NCBI RefSeq assembly: GCF_013085465.1
Contig: NZ_CP049838.1
Location: 2,418,001-2,482,000 of the forward strand
Direction: 5' to 3'
Length of the DNA: 64,000 nucleotides
From: Streptomyces asoensis
GTDB lineage: Bacteria; Actinomycetota; Actinomycetes; Streptomycetales; Streptomycetaceae
Of the stretch, positions 1-7,837 are shown piece by piece; the stretch's first letter is position 1; each line of letters starts with the position of its first letter. The notes beneath the pieces were generated by a model, which saw only the letters and a program-made list of their open reading frames with translations, made no database searches and was not told the DNA's origin. A program made the translations under genes and the position numbers.

Positions 1-1
1 C

Positions 2-421
2 GAGGAGACGGATCTGTGCATCCGGCTCAGCCGCGCGAGACCCGACGCGATCCTGCTGATGGACGACCGCGCGGTGATCCACCACAAGGTGCCCGAGGCG
101 CGCGAGCACTTCGGGTACTTCCGCACGCGCACCTACGCCGAGGGCCTGTCGAAGGCGCTCGTCGCGCGCAGCGTCGGCGTCGACAAGGGGCTGGAGTCCG
201 AACGCCGGTACGCCACCCGGGTGTTGCCGGCCGGTGTGGTCCGCGGACTGCGCGACCAGCTGCTGGCCCGGCCCGGCGGGGCCCGGCGGGCGGCCGCGAT
301 CGTCGCCGGGGTGCTGACGGCGGCCGGCGGGTACCTGGTCGGCAGCATGCGGGCGCGGCGGGCGGGGACGACGTTCGCCGTGGTACCGATCCCGGTGGAC
401 CAGGTGGAGCGGGCCGCATGA
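2..421 (+). CDS. Family 2 glycosyltransferase, C-terminal part (5' truncated by window)
   Basis: Only the last ~139 residues are inside the window, read in the frame starting at base 2. The first visible residues, EETDLCIRLSRARP, are the acidic ED-type motif followed by the region that in GT2 enzymes precedes the conserved histidine-rich strand (here VIHHKVPEAR). Near the end there is a hydrophobic stretch (AAAIVAGVLTAAGGYLVGS) that could be a membrane segment. It ends in a TGA that overlaps the ATG of the deacetylase gene (ATGA), so the two are probably translationally coupled and act on the same surface glycan. Family assignment is fairly secure; substrate is not visible. Confidence 0.75.
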   Translation, partial: EETDLCIRLSRARPDAILLMDDRAVIHHKVPEAREHFGYFRTRTYAEGLSKALVARSVGVDKGLESERRYATRVLPAGVVRGLRDQLLARPGGARRAAAIVAGVLTAAGGYLVGSMRARRAGTTFAVVPIPVDQVERAA

Positions 422-1203
422 CAGGGGCGCGCGTGCCGATCCTCATGTACCACGCGGTGGCCGCCGACCCGAACGACGCCACCCGCACCCTCTCGGTCAC
501 ACCCGAGGCGTTCGCCGAACAGATGGCGGTGCTCGCGGACCGGGGTCTGACCCCGCTCACCACCGCCGACCTGGCGGCCCGTTGGCGGTCCGGCCGGCCG
601 CTGCCGGTCCGCCCGGTCCTGATCACCTTCGACGACGGCTACGAGGGCGTGCACCGGCACGCCCTCCCGGCGCTGGCCGAGCACGGCTTCCCGGCCACGC
701 TGTTCGTCACCACCGGCTGGGTCCGGGGCGCCTACGACACCGGGGGCGGCCTGGACACCATGCTGGACTGGCGGCAGGTGCGCTCACTGGCGGACAGCGG
801 CGTGGAGATCGGCGGCCACAGCCACACCCATCCGCAGCTCGACCAGCTGGACGACGCCCGGCTGCGCGCCGAGCTGATCCGCTGCCGGGACATCGTCGCC
901 GACGAACTGGGCACCCCGCCCGTGTCGTTCGCCTACCCGTACGGCTACTCCAGCCGCCGGGTGCGCACGGCGGTACGCGGACACGGGTTCGCCCAGGCGC
1001 TCGCCGTGGGCAACTCCCTCGCCCACCGCGCCCAGGGGCCGTACGCCCTGCGGCGGGTGACGGTACGGCGCACCACGGACGCCGAGGAGTTCGCACGGCT
1101 CGTCGACGGTCGGGCGATCGGCCGGACGTTCGCGAGGGACCGGGCGCTCACCAAGGGGTACGCCGTGGTGCGGCGGACCCGCCGACTGCGGCGACCGGTC
1201 TGA
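418..1203 (+). CDS. Polysaccharide deacetylase family protein (NodB homology)
   Basis: A 261-residue NodB-fold carbohydrate esterase. It shows the metal- and catalysis-linked TFDDGY motif (Asp72, Asp73), the metal-binding HSHTH motif (His134 and His138), and a later AYPYGY motif. Enzymes of this fold remove N- or O-acetyl groups from surface polysaccharides or peptidoglycan using a divalent metal. There is no clear signal peptide. It may be cytoplasmic, or the partner glycosyltransferase may present the substrate. The start at 418 overlaps the upstream stop by 4 nt (ATGA), supporting co-translation with the GT2 gene. The basic C-terminus (RRTRRLRRPV) may touch the membrane. Substrate unknown. 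Confidence 0.88.
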   Translation: MTGARVPILMYHAVAADPNDATRTLSVTPEAFAEQMAVLADRGLTPLTTADLAARWRSGRPLPVRPVLITFDDGYEGVHRHALPALAEHGFPATLFVTTGWVRGAYDTGGGLDTMLDWRQVRSLADSGVEIGGHSHTHPQLDQLDDARLRAELIRCRDIVADELGTPPVSFAYPYGYSSRRVRTAVRGHGFAQALAVGNSLAHRAQGPYALRRVTVRRTTDAEEFARLVDGRAIGRTFARDRALTKGYAVVRRTRRLRRPV

Positions 1204-1347
1204 CGGGTGGCCCCGGCCGAGCCTGCCGGGGCCACGCGCACACAGCGGGGCCGGTTGCCCGCATTGGGCCCGCCCGACACACCGGGCGTACCTCGCGCGC
1301 TGCGGAAACCGGGTGCGGACGACGCTCTTGTGCCGGATCATGGCGGC

Positions 1348-2442
1348 ATGTCCGTACCCCCGCACGACGCACTGCCGATCCGGCTCAACGTCGACGACTC
1401 CGACTCCCCGTCCGATGTCGTCGACGCGCTGTTCCTCGGCCGCTTCGCGACGGGTGAGCAGCCGTACTCGCACGCGGTGAACATCGACCGCGTGCGCTCC
1501 GGCGCGACCCTGCTGCCACCGCACGCCCGCGTGCTGCGCGTCGCCCGGGACGAGGACCGCAGCGCCACCCTGGCCGAGGGCGACGGCTGGACCCTGCTGG
1601 TCTCCCGCTGGAACCGCGGGGCCGACGTCACGGTCACCGCGACCACCGCCGAACTGGCCGCGCAGGTGCTCGACCAGGCCACCGACGGTGCGGCGGACGA
1701 ACCCGAGCCGCAGCCGGAGAACGTGACCATGGGCTTCTGGTACGTCTCCCCGCGGCGCGGCCCGCACCGCACCACCCGGCAGATCTCCGCGGGCACCTGG
1801 GACGAGGTGCGCCCCAACTACACGGCGCCCGTCGCCGAGGCGATGGACCACCTGATGGGGACGACCCCGCAGGACATCGCCGGCCGGCTGCTCCTGCTGC
1901 ATGGCCCGCCCGGCACCGGCAAGACCTCGGCGCTGCGCACGCTGGCCCGCTCCTGGCGGGAGTGGTGCCAGGTGGACTGCGTCCTGGATCCCGAGCGGCT
2001 CTTCTCCGACGTCGGCTATCTGATGGACATCGCGATCGGCGAGGAGGACGGCACCGGCAAGGGGCGCTGGCGGCTGCTGCTCCTGGAGGACTGCGACGAG
2101 CTGATCCGCGGCGAGGCCAAACACACGGCGGGCCAGGCCCTGTCCCGGCTCCTGAACCTCACCGACGGCCTTCTCGGCCAGGGCCGCAACGTCCTGGTCG
2201 GGGTCACGACCAACGAGGACCTGGAGCGCCTGCACCCCGCCGTCGTCCGCCCCGGCCGCTGTCTGGCCCGCATCGAGGTCGGCCCGCTGACCAACCGGGA
2301 GGCCGTGGACTGGCTCGGTACGGAGGAGGGTGTCGGCCGCGAGGGCGCGACGCTGGCAGAGCTGTACGCACTGCGCCGGGGCACCTCCCCGACCTCGCTG
2401 CCGGAACCCCGGGGGCGGTCGGACGCGGGACTGTACCTCTAG
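1348..2442 (+). CDS. AAA-family ATPase with N-terminal DUF5925-like domain
   Basis: A 364-residue protein. The N-terminal ~130 residues look like the DUF5925 domain found in actinobacterial ATPases. The C-terminal half is an AAA module with Walker A GPPGTGKT (about residues 186-193) and Walker B LLLLEDCDE (about 243-251), followed by a sensor-1-like GVTTNEDLERLHPAVVRPGR segment. This resembles BCS1/CbbX-type AAA proteins that remodel a protein partner. I start it at the ATG at 1348 because the reading frame upstream is low-complexity shadow sequence. It has no signal peptide, so it is cytoplasmic. Partner and process unknown. Confidence 0.85.
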   Translation: MSVPPHDALPIRLNVDDSDSPSDVVDALFLGRFATGEQPYSHAVNIDRVRSGATLLPPHARVLRVARDEDRSATLAEGDGWTLLVSRWNRGADVTVTATTAELAAQVLDQATDGAADEPEPQPENVTMGFWYVSPRRGPHRTTRQISAGTWDEVRPNYTAPVAEAMDHLMGTTPQDIAGRLLLLHGPPGTGKTSALRTLARSWREWCQVDCVLDPERLFSDVGYLMDIAIGEEDGTGKGRWRLLLLEDCDELIRGEAKHTAGQALSRLLNLTDGLLGQGRNVLVGVTTNEDLERLHPAVVRPGRCLARIEVGPLTNREAVDWLGTEEGVGREGATLAELYALRRGTSPTSLPEPRGRSDAGLYL

Positions 2443-2458
2443 GTGTTCTGATGGAGGT

Positions 2459-3238
2459 ATGACGCTGTACGTCGGCACGTCCGGCTGGCAGTACAAGGAC
2501 TGGAAGGGCGTCCTGTACCCGGCCGGCGTGCCCGTGCGGCGGTGGCTGGAGGAGTACACCGGGCACTTCGCCACCGTCGAGATCAACAACGCCTTCTACC
2601 GGCTGCCGTCGCGGGAGACGTTCGCGTCCTGGGCCGAGCGCGTCCCGCCGGACTTCGTGGTCGCGGTGAAGGCGAGCCGCTATCTGACCCACATCAAGCG
2701 GCTGAAGGACCCCGAGGAGCCGGTACGGCGCCTGATGACCCACGCGGCCGGGCTCGGCGACCGCCTCGGTCCGGTGCTGCTCCAGCTGCCGCCGACCCTG
2801 CGGGCCGACACCGGGCTCCTGGACGCCTGCCTGTCGTGCTTCCCGTCGGGTACGCGCGTCGCGGTGGAGCCACGGCACGAGTCGTGGTGGACGCCCGAGG
2901 TGCGGGACGTCCTGCGGGCCCGGGGCGCGGCCCTGTGCTGGGCGGACGTCCGCTCCCGCCCGGTCACCCCGCTGTGGCGCACCGCCGACTGGGGGTACGT
3001 CCGCTTCCACCAGGGCCGTGCCCACCCCTGGCCGCACTACGGCCGCCGGGCCCTGGAGACCTGGCTGGACCGCATCGCGACGACCTGGTCGGCCGGGGGC
3101 GGGAACGACGTCTACGCCTACTTCAACAACGACCCCGGCGGCGCGGCGGTGGAGAACGCGGCGCTGTTCGGGCGGACGGCGCAGCGGGCGGGGCTGAGCG
3201 TGACCCGTACGCCGGGCCCGCTCGCCGCACACCGCTGA
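2459..3238 (+). CDS. DUF72 family protein (YecE-like)
   Basis: A 259-residue TIM-barrel-like DUF72 protein. Hallmarks are the N-terminal YVGTSGWQYKDWKGVLYP, the EINNAFYRLP segment, VAVEPRHESWW, and the C-terminal YAYFNNDPGGAAVENA. The family is widespread and has no firmly established reaction, although it sits structurally near xylose-isomerase-like barrels. The start at 2459 fits the family N-terminus, but the GGAGG at 2453-2457 lies only one base before the ATG, too close for a normal ribosome-binding site. Translation may therefore depend on read-in from the ATPase gene 16 nt upstream. No other in-frame start gives the conserved N-terminus. Confidence 0.85.
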   Translation: MTLYVGTSGWQYKDWKGVLYPAGVPVRRWLEEYTGHFATVEINNAFYRLPSRETFASWAERVPPDFVVAVKASRYLTHIKRLKDPEEPVRRLMTHAAGLGDRLGPVLLQLPPTLRADTGLLDACLSCFPSGTRVAVEPRHESWWTPEVRDVLRARGAALCWADVRSRPVTPLWRTADWGYVRFHQGRAHPWPHYGRRALETWLDRIATTWSAGGGNDVYAYFNNDPGGAAVENAALFGRTAQRAGLSVTRTPGPLAAHR

Positions 3239-3256
3239 TCACCGGTCGCCGCCGAC

Positions 3257-3625
3257 TCACCGCTCGTAGGCCGCCCGCAGGGCGTCCCGCACGGCGGCCG
3301 ACGCCTGTTCCTCGGTGAGTCCCAGCCGCAGCACCCGATCGGCGTAGGCCTGCGCGGCACCCGCCGCCTCCCGCTCCGCCGCCGATCCGGCCGCGGCGAC
3401 GAACGTGCCGTTGCGCCCCCGGGTCTCGATCACCCCGTCCCCCTCCAGCGCCCGGTACGCCTTGGCGACGGTGTTCGCGGCGAGGCCGAGCGACTCGGCC
3501 AGCCCCCGCACCGTCGGCAGCCGGTACCCGACCGGCAGCGCTCCCGACCGCGCCTGCTCGGCGATCTGCGCCCGCACCTGCTCGTAGGGCGCGGCGCTCT
3601 CATCGATGTGGATCTTCAAGGTCAC
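3257..3625 (-). CDS. GntR family transcriptional regulator, short YtrA/YhcF type
   Basis: A 122-residue regulator with an N-terminal winged helix: YEQVRAQIAEQARSGALPVGYRLPTVRGLAESLGLAANTVAKAYRALEGDGVI contains the helix-turn-helix. A short C-terminal helical tail replaces the long effector domain of larger GntR proteins, as in the YtrA/YhcF subgroup. I use the GTG at 3625 (VTLKIHIDESAAP), the usual family N-terminus. It is divergent from the tandem GNAT gene with 95 bp between the starts and may control that gene. Such short GntR proteins usually regulate a neighbouring transporter, but no ABC transporter is adjacent here. Confidence 0.85.
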   Translation of the reverse strand: MTLKIHIDESAAPYEQVRAQIAEQARSGALPVGYRLPTVRGLAESLGLAANTVAKAYRALEGDGVIETRGRNGTFVAAAGSAAEREAAGAAQAYADRVLRLGLTEEQASAAVRDALRAAYER

Positions 3626-3706
3626 GGGCCGATTGTCCCGCACCCGCAGGGGAACGGGAGCGCGGGCGGAGCCGAAAATGGGAGGCACACGGGCGCCGCC
3701 CGACCG

Positions 3707-3712
3707 TAGCGT
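3707..3712 (+). promoter_or_regulatory. Predicted -10 element for leaderless GNAT mRNA
   Basis: TAGCGT lies 8 nt before the ATG at 3721, and there is no Shine-Dalgarno between them. This spacing places the transcription start at or very near the start codon. The same hexamer and near-identical spacing occur before the PucR gene near 62.3 kb. Confidence 0.45.
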
Positions 3713-3720
3713 GCGCTCAC

Positions 3721-4650
3721 ATGACCGTCATCGTGCGCGACCTGCGCCCCGGGACGCCCGCCGACATCGAGGGCTTCATCCGGGTCCGGCACCGCGCCCT
3801 GCCCTATGTGTTCTTCAGCCCGGCCTCCGTGCTGCACGGCCTCTCGCTGCCCCGCCCCGACGCCCACGCCCGCAAGCTGCTCGCCGTGGCGGACGGCGAG
3901 ATCATCGGCACGGCCCAGGTGGGCCTCGCCGAGGACAGCCGGGAGCCCGGCCAGGGGTCCCTCAACGTGTATGTGGATCCCGCGCGCACCGGGCGCGGCG
4001 CGGGCACCCTGCTGGTCCGCACCGCCGAGGAGCATCTGGCGGCCCACGGGGCGGTGAAGCTGTTCGCCTGGGTCCTGGACGAGCCGGCCGACCGCGCCTT
4101 CGCCGAACGGCACGGCTACCGGCCGAGCCGCTCCGCGCACTTCCTCCGCCTGGACCTGGCCTGCGCCGCGCTGCCACCGCTCCAGGACCCGCCGCCCGGC
4201 GTCGAGCTGCGTACGGCCGCCGACTTCGCCGACGACCCTCGCCCGCTGTTCGCCCTGGACGCGGAGGCGGGTTCGGACGAACCGGGTGACATCGCCACCG
4301 AGTTCACGGACTACGCGGCCTGGGTCGACGAGTACTGGAACCATCCCCACCTGGACCGGGAGCTGACCTCGGTCGCCGTGGCCGACGGCCGCCCGGTCGC
4401 CTTCAGCGTGGCCCACACCCACGACGCCGGCCGGTACCGCACCGGCATGACCGGCACCGCCCGCGCCCACCGCGGCCGGGGCCTGGCCAAGCTCGTCAAG
4501 AACGACTCGCTGCACCGCGCCCGCGCCGCGGGGTACACGGAGGCGTACACGGGCAACGACGCGGACAACGGGCCGATGCTCGCGATCAACAAGTGGTTCG
4601 GGTACGAGATCTGCGCGACGGAGGTGCGGCATGTCCGTGAACTCGGCTGA
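3721..4650 (+). CDS. Tandem-domain GNAT family N-acetyltransferase
   Basis: A 309-residue protein with two GNAT folds. The first acetyl-CoA loop is near residues 85-100 (LNVYVDPARTGRGAGTLLV) and the second near 245-262 (GTARAHRGRGLAKLVKN), the latter followed by NDADNGPMLAINKWFGYE, typical of GNAT C-termini. Tandem GNATs include mycothiol synthase (MshD) and antibiotic acetylases, but this protein does not show MshD-specific features I can identify. It lies divergent to a GntR regulator and overlaps the following DUF402 gene by 20 bp, so the two are probably co-translated. Substrate unknown. Confidence 0.85.
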   Translation: MTVIVRDLRPGTPADIEGFIRVRHRALPYVFFSPASVLHGLSLPRPDAHARKLLAVADGEIIGTAQVGLAEDSREPGQGSLNVYVDPARTGRGAGTLLVRTAEEHLAAHGAVKLFAWVLDEPADRAFAERHGYRPSRSAHFLRLDLACAALPPLQDPPPGVELRTAADFADDPRPLFALDAEAGSDEPGDIATEFTDYAAWVDEYWNHPHLDRELTSVAVADGRPVAFSVAHTHDAGRYRTGMTGTARAHRGRGLAKLVKNDSLHRARAAGYTEAYTGNDADNGPMLAINKWFGYEICATEVRHVRELG

Positions 4651-5134
4651 GCCGACGCGTTCGGTGGACGTCGTCCTCGTCAAGGGCGGCCGGACGAAGA
4701 TCCGTTACGCGGCCGAGCTGCTGTCCGACGACGGCACCCGGATCGCCGTGCGCGCCCCCTGGGCCGGTGACGCCGTACGCGACTTCGGCTTCGTCCGCTT
4801 CGAGGCGGGTGACGTCTTCACCGAGTACTACTGGCGGGACCGCTGGTACGCGGTGAAGGAGGTCCGCGACCGCGCGGGCGCCCTGAAGGGCTGGTACTGC
4901 GACATCACGCGCCCGGCCACCCTGTCCGGCGGCGAACTGGTCGTCGAGGACCTCGACCTGGACCTGTGGCGCTCCGCCGACGGGACGGACGTACGGCGAC
5001 TGGACGAGGACGAGTTCGAGGAGAGCGGGCTGGCGGAGCGGGACCCGGCGGCCGCGGCCGCCGCGGTGACCGCCCTCGACGAGCTGGAGGCGCTCGCCAC
5101 CGCCGAGGGCGGCCTGGAGTCGCTGCTGGCGTGA
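4631..5134 (+). CDS. DUF402 domain-containing protein
   Basis: A 167-residue cytoplasmic protein with the DUF402 core: FVRFEAGDVFTEYYWRDRWYAVKEVRDRAGALKGWYCDITRPATLSGGELVVEDLDLDLW. DUF402 includes FomD-like nucleotide phosphohydrolases that use divalent metals. The acidic residues (D/E cluster in VVEDLDLDLW) fit such a role, but the substrate is not evident. The Ala/Glu-rich C-terminus is helical. The ATG lies inside the end of the GNAT gene (20 bp overlap), indicating a bicistronic unit. Confidence 0.8.
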   Translation: MSVNSAEPTRSVDVVLVKGGRTKIRYAAELLSDDGTRIAVRAPWAGDAVRDFGFVRFEAGDVFTEYYWRDRWYAVKEVRDRAGALKGWYCDITRPATLSGGELVVEDLDLDLWRSADGTDVRRLDEDEFEESGLAERDPAAAAAAVTALDELEALATAEGGLESLLA

Positions 5135-5189
5135 GGGGCCGTCGGCCCGCCGCGTCACAGCGCCGCCGCACACCGCCGCCTTCGCCGCC

Positions 5190-5804
5190 TCACACCGTCG
5201 CCACCACCGCGTACCGCTCGTCCGCCACGGCCCCGCCCCACAGCCCCGCGTCCTGCGACAGCCGCTCGACGCGCGCGTGCTCGGTCAGCGGGGCCAGCAG
5301 GGCGGTGAGCCGGTCCGCCGGTATGCCGACCGGGGTGACGGCCCCCCATACGCCCTCGACCAGCACGAGCCGCCCGCCGGGTCGCACCAGGCCGCGCCAG
5401 TGCCGCAGGACCCGGGCCGGGTCGGGCAGGGTCCACAGCACATGCCGCACGAGCAGGGTGTCGAAGCGCTGCTCACCGACCGGCGGCGCCGCCGCGTCAC
5501 CGAGGAGGAACACCGCGTCACGCCCGGCGAGTTTGGCGCGGGCCAGGTCGATCATGGCCGGGGACAGGTCGACCCCCGTCACCCGGTGTCCCTGCTCGGC
5601 CGCGAGGAGCGACAGGCTGCCGGTGCCGCAGCCGAGATCGAGGAGGTCGCAGCCGCGCTCCGGCAACCACGCGCGCAGCCGCCGGGCCCAGGCGGCGCGC
5701 ACCCCGGGGTCGCGCAGACCGTGGTCCGGCTCCTCGTCGAAGGCGGCCGCCGCCGCGTCCCAGTCGACACCCGGCGCGGTCGCTTCGTCACTCTTTTTCC
5801 TCAT
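5190..5804 (-). CDS. Class I SAM-dependent methyltransferase
   Basis: A 204-residue methyltransferase with motif I LLDLGCGTGSLSLLAAEQG, the acidic residue ending the second strand (VTGVDLSP), motif II/III region FDTLLVRHVLWTLPDP and post-I GGRLVLVEG. This is a type-11 small-molecule methyltransferase, cytoplasmic. I choose the ATG at 5804 (MRKKSDEAT) because the frame upstream loses coding character. The gene is convergent with the DUF402 gene. Substrate cannot be inferred. Confidence 0.85.
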   Translation of the reverse strand: MRKKSDEATAPGVDWDAAAAAFDEEPDHGLRDPGVRAAWARRLRAWLPERGCDLLDLGCGTGSLSLLAAEQGHRVTGVDLSPAMIDLARAKLAGRDAVFLLGDAAAPPVGEQRFDTLLVRHVLWTLPDPARVLRHWRGLVRPGGRLVLVEGVWGAVTPVGIPADRLTALLAPLTEHARVERLSQDAGLWGGAVADERYAVVATV

Positions 5805-5944
5805 GTGCCCAAGAGTGACACCCACCACTGACAATCGAATCGTGACAGCCGCCACTGACAGAAGGGGGGCCGATGAGGAACTCTCCCCCAAAGGGTCTAC
5901 CTCCGTGAGAACGCGGAACCCGGCAGATCCTGAAGGAGGCAGCC

Positions 5945-6079
5945 ATGCGCCGCACGACCGTGCAGAAGCCCCTGAAGAAGACGGACTCCCGCCGGATCCG
6001 CGACGAGGTCGACGAACGCCCCGCGGGGCGCCCCGAGGTGCGCAAGGACATCGCACGCACCTGGTGGCCGGACGGCTGA
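5945..6079 (+). CDS. Small basic conserved-looking protein (44 aa)
   Basis: A 44-residue ORF preceded by a near-perfect ribosome-binding site (AAGGAGG, 5933-5939) with a 5-nt spacer before ATG. The product begins MRRTTVQKPLKK and ends in ARTWWPDG. It is very basic and Arg/Lys/Asp rich, with no cysteines and no membrane segment. The strong RBS and the compact composition argue that it is real. I do not recognise a function. It lies in the gap between the divergent methyltransferase and the convergent GNAT gene. Confidence 0.6.
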   Translation: MRRTTVQKPLKKTDSRRIRDEVDERPAGRPEVRKDIARTWWPDG

Positions 6080-6091
6080 GCGACGCCGCCT

Positions 6092-6553
6092 TCAGTCCAG
6101 CCGCTTGCGGTAGTGGACGCGGTCGTACGGCCCGTCCACGCGCCGCTCCACGAACGCGTAGCCGTACTTCGGGTAGATCTCCTGGTTCTCCCACATCATC
6201 GCGTTCGTGTAGAGCCTGACTTCGGGCAGGCCCAGCGCACGCGCATGTGTGTCCACGAAGTGCAGCAGCCGCCGCCCGACTCCCTTGCCGTGGGCGTCGG
6301 GACGGACGGCGATGCTGTCGAGGAACAGGTGGTCGGTGAACGCCTCGACCACCACGAGGCCGGCCACCCCGCCACCGAGCGGGTCACCGGTCACGAACAC
6401 CTTCCCCGCGGCCACGTCGGCCGCGTGGTCCGCCTCCATGGGCTGCGGCACCTGTCCGATGCGCTCGATGTAGTGCGTGTACGCCGCGTCCGTCACGGCC
6501 TTCACGGCCGGCACGTCGGCCGCCGTGGCGGGCCGGATCTCCTCGCTCGTCAT
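6092..6553 (-). CDS. GNAT family N-acetyltransferase
   Basis: A 153-residue single-domain GNAT. It has the acetyl-CoA pyrophosphate loop in LDSIAVRPDAHGKGVGRRLLHFV (about residues 78-100) and the C-terminal TNAMMWENQEIYPKYGYAFVERR, characteristic of RimI/PhnO-like small-molecule or peptide acetylases. It is complete and starts at ATG 6553. It reads convergent to the 44-residue ORF and divergent from the LPMO gene. Substrate unknown. Confidence 0.87.
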   Translation of the reverse strand: MTSEEIRPATAADVPAVKAVTDAAYTHYIERIGQVPQPMEADHAADVAAGKVFVTGDPLGGGVAGLVVVEAFTDHLFLDSIAVRPDAHGKGVGRRLLHFVDTHARALGLPEVRLYTNAMMWENQEIYPKYGYAFVERRVDGPYDRVHYRKRLD

Positions 6554-6705
6554 GCCCTGAACGCTACCTACCTGATCCCAGGCTCAGCGCTTCCTTAAGG
6601 CGACCCTAAAGATCGCCACGGACCGTCCCGAGCAGGCGATTTCGCGGTTTCTTGGTTCCGGCACACATCAGGCCACCACCTGTTCCGGTTCCGAGGAGTT
6701 CCCCC

Positions 6706-7752
6706 ATGCCCGCACGCCGCAAGGCCGCCGCCGTCACCGCCGTCGCCTCCGTCGGGCTGGTCCCGGCGGCCCTGACCCTGCTGTCCGCCGCGCCCGCGGC
6801 CGCGCACGGGTCGATGGGCGATCCGGTCAGCCGGGTCGCCCAGTGCTACGCGGAAGGTCCGGAGAGCCCGAAGTCGGACGCGTGCAGGGCCGCGGTCGCG
6901 GCGGGCGGGACGCAGGCGCTGTACGACTGGAACGGCATCCGCATCGGCGACGCGAACGGCCGCCACCAGGAGCTGATCCCGGACGGCAGGCTGTGCAGCG
7001 CGAACAACGAGGAGTTCAAGGGCCTGGACCTGGCCCGCGCCGACTGGCCGGCGACGAGCGTCGGCAGCGGCTCGTACACCTTCAAGTACCGCGTGACCGC
7101 CCCGCACAAGGGCACCTTCAAGGTGTACCTCACCAAGGCCGGTTACGACCCCGCCGGGCCGCTGGCCTGGTCCGACCTCGACCTGGAGCACCCGGTGGCG
7201 ACGGCCACCGACCCGGTCGCGTCGGGCGGCTTCTACACCTTCTCCGGGACCCTGCCCGAGCGTTCCGGAAAGCAGCTGTTGTATGCGATCTGGCAGCGCT
7301 CGGACAGCCCGGAGGCGTTCTACTCCTGCTCGGACGTGACGTTCGCGGGCACGGGCGCAGGAACGGGCGCAGGGGCGGGGACCGGTACCGCGCCGTCCGC
7401 CTCCGCGCCCTCCGAGGAGCAGATCGAGGACGGTGCCGACAAGTCGACGATCGAGCACCACGGTCACGGGGACGCCGACGCCACCACGACCACGGACCCG
7501 ACGACCGACCCGACGACGGAGCCGTCCGCCACGACCGAGCCCTCCGCCACGGCCGAGTCGCCCGTCACGGCCAACGAGCCGAGGGCGGCCGGTGCCGGCT
7601 CGGGTTCGGGCAAGAGCCTCGCGGAGACCGGCGGTGACGGCAGCGCCCCGTATCTCGCGGTGGGCGGCGCGGCCGTCCTGGCGCTGGGCGCGGCGCTGCT
7701 GTTCGGGTCGGTGCGCAGGCGGGCGACGAGCGGCGGACGGCACGGCCGCTGA
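6706..7752 (+). CDS. Cell-wall-anchored AA10 lytic polysaccharide monooxygenase
   Basis: A 348-residue precursor. The signal peptide ends AAA|HGSMGDP, so mature His34 becomes the N-terminal histidine of the copper histidine brace. The second brace histidine is His134 (TAPHKG), and the axial aromatic lies in EAFYSCSDVTF. A Thr/Pro/Ser-rich linker (about residues 220-300) leads to the sortase motif LAETG (305-309), a hydrophobic segment and a basic tail. LAXTG is the class E sortase signal of Streptomyces. It probably oxidatively cleaves chitin or cellulose at the cell surface. GAGGAG at 6693-6698 sets the start. Confidence 0.9.
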   Translation: MPARRKAAAVTAVASVGLVPAALTLLSAAPAAAHGSMGDPVSRVAQCYAEGPESPKSDACRAAVAAGGTQALYDWNGIRIGDANGRHQELIPDGRLCSANNEEFKGLDLARADWPATSVGSGSYTFKYRVTAPHKGTFKVYLTKAGYDPAGPLAWSDLDLEHPVATATDPVASGGFYTFSGTLPERSGKQLLYAIWQRSDSPEAFYSCSDVTFAGTGAGTGAGAGTGTAPSASAPSEEQIEDGADKSTIEHHGHGDADATTTTDPTTDPTTEPSATTEPSATAESPVTANEPRAAGAGSGSGKSLAETGGDGSAPYLAVGGAAVLALGAALLFGSVRRRATSGGRHGR

Positions 7753-7783
7753 GCCCCCGTCCCCCTCGGGACTCCCCAAGACT

Positions 7784-7822
7784 CCGGGGCCTGACCGGCG
7801 GCTCAGGTCGGACAGGCCCCGG
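7784..7822. terminator. Bidirectional terminator between LPMO and lipase genes
   Basis: Inverted repeat CCGGGGCCTG (7784-7793) and CAGGCCCCGG (7813-7822). An inner GACC/GGTC pairing within the loop could extend the stem. It sits between two convergent genes. Confidence 0.7.
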
Positions 7823-7837
7823 CGGAACACCTGCGCG

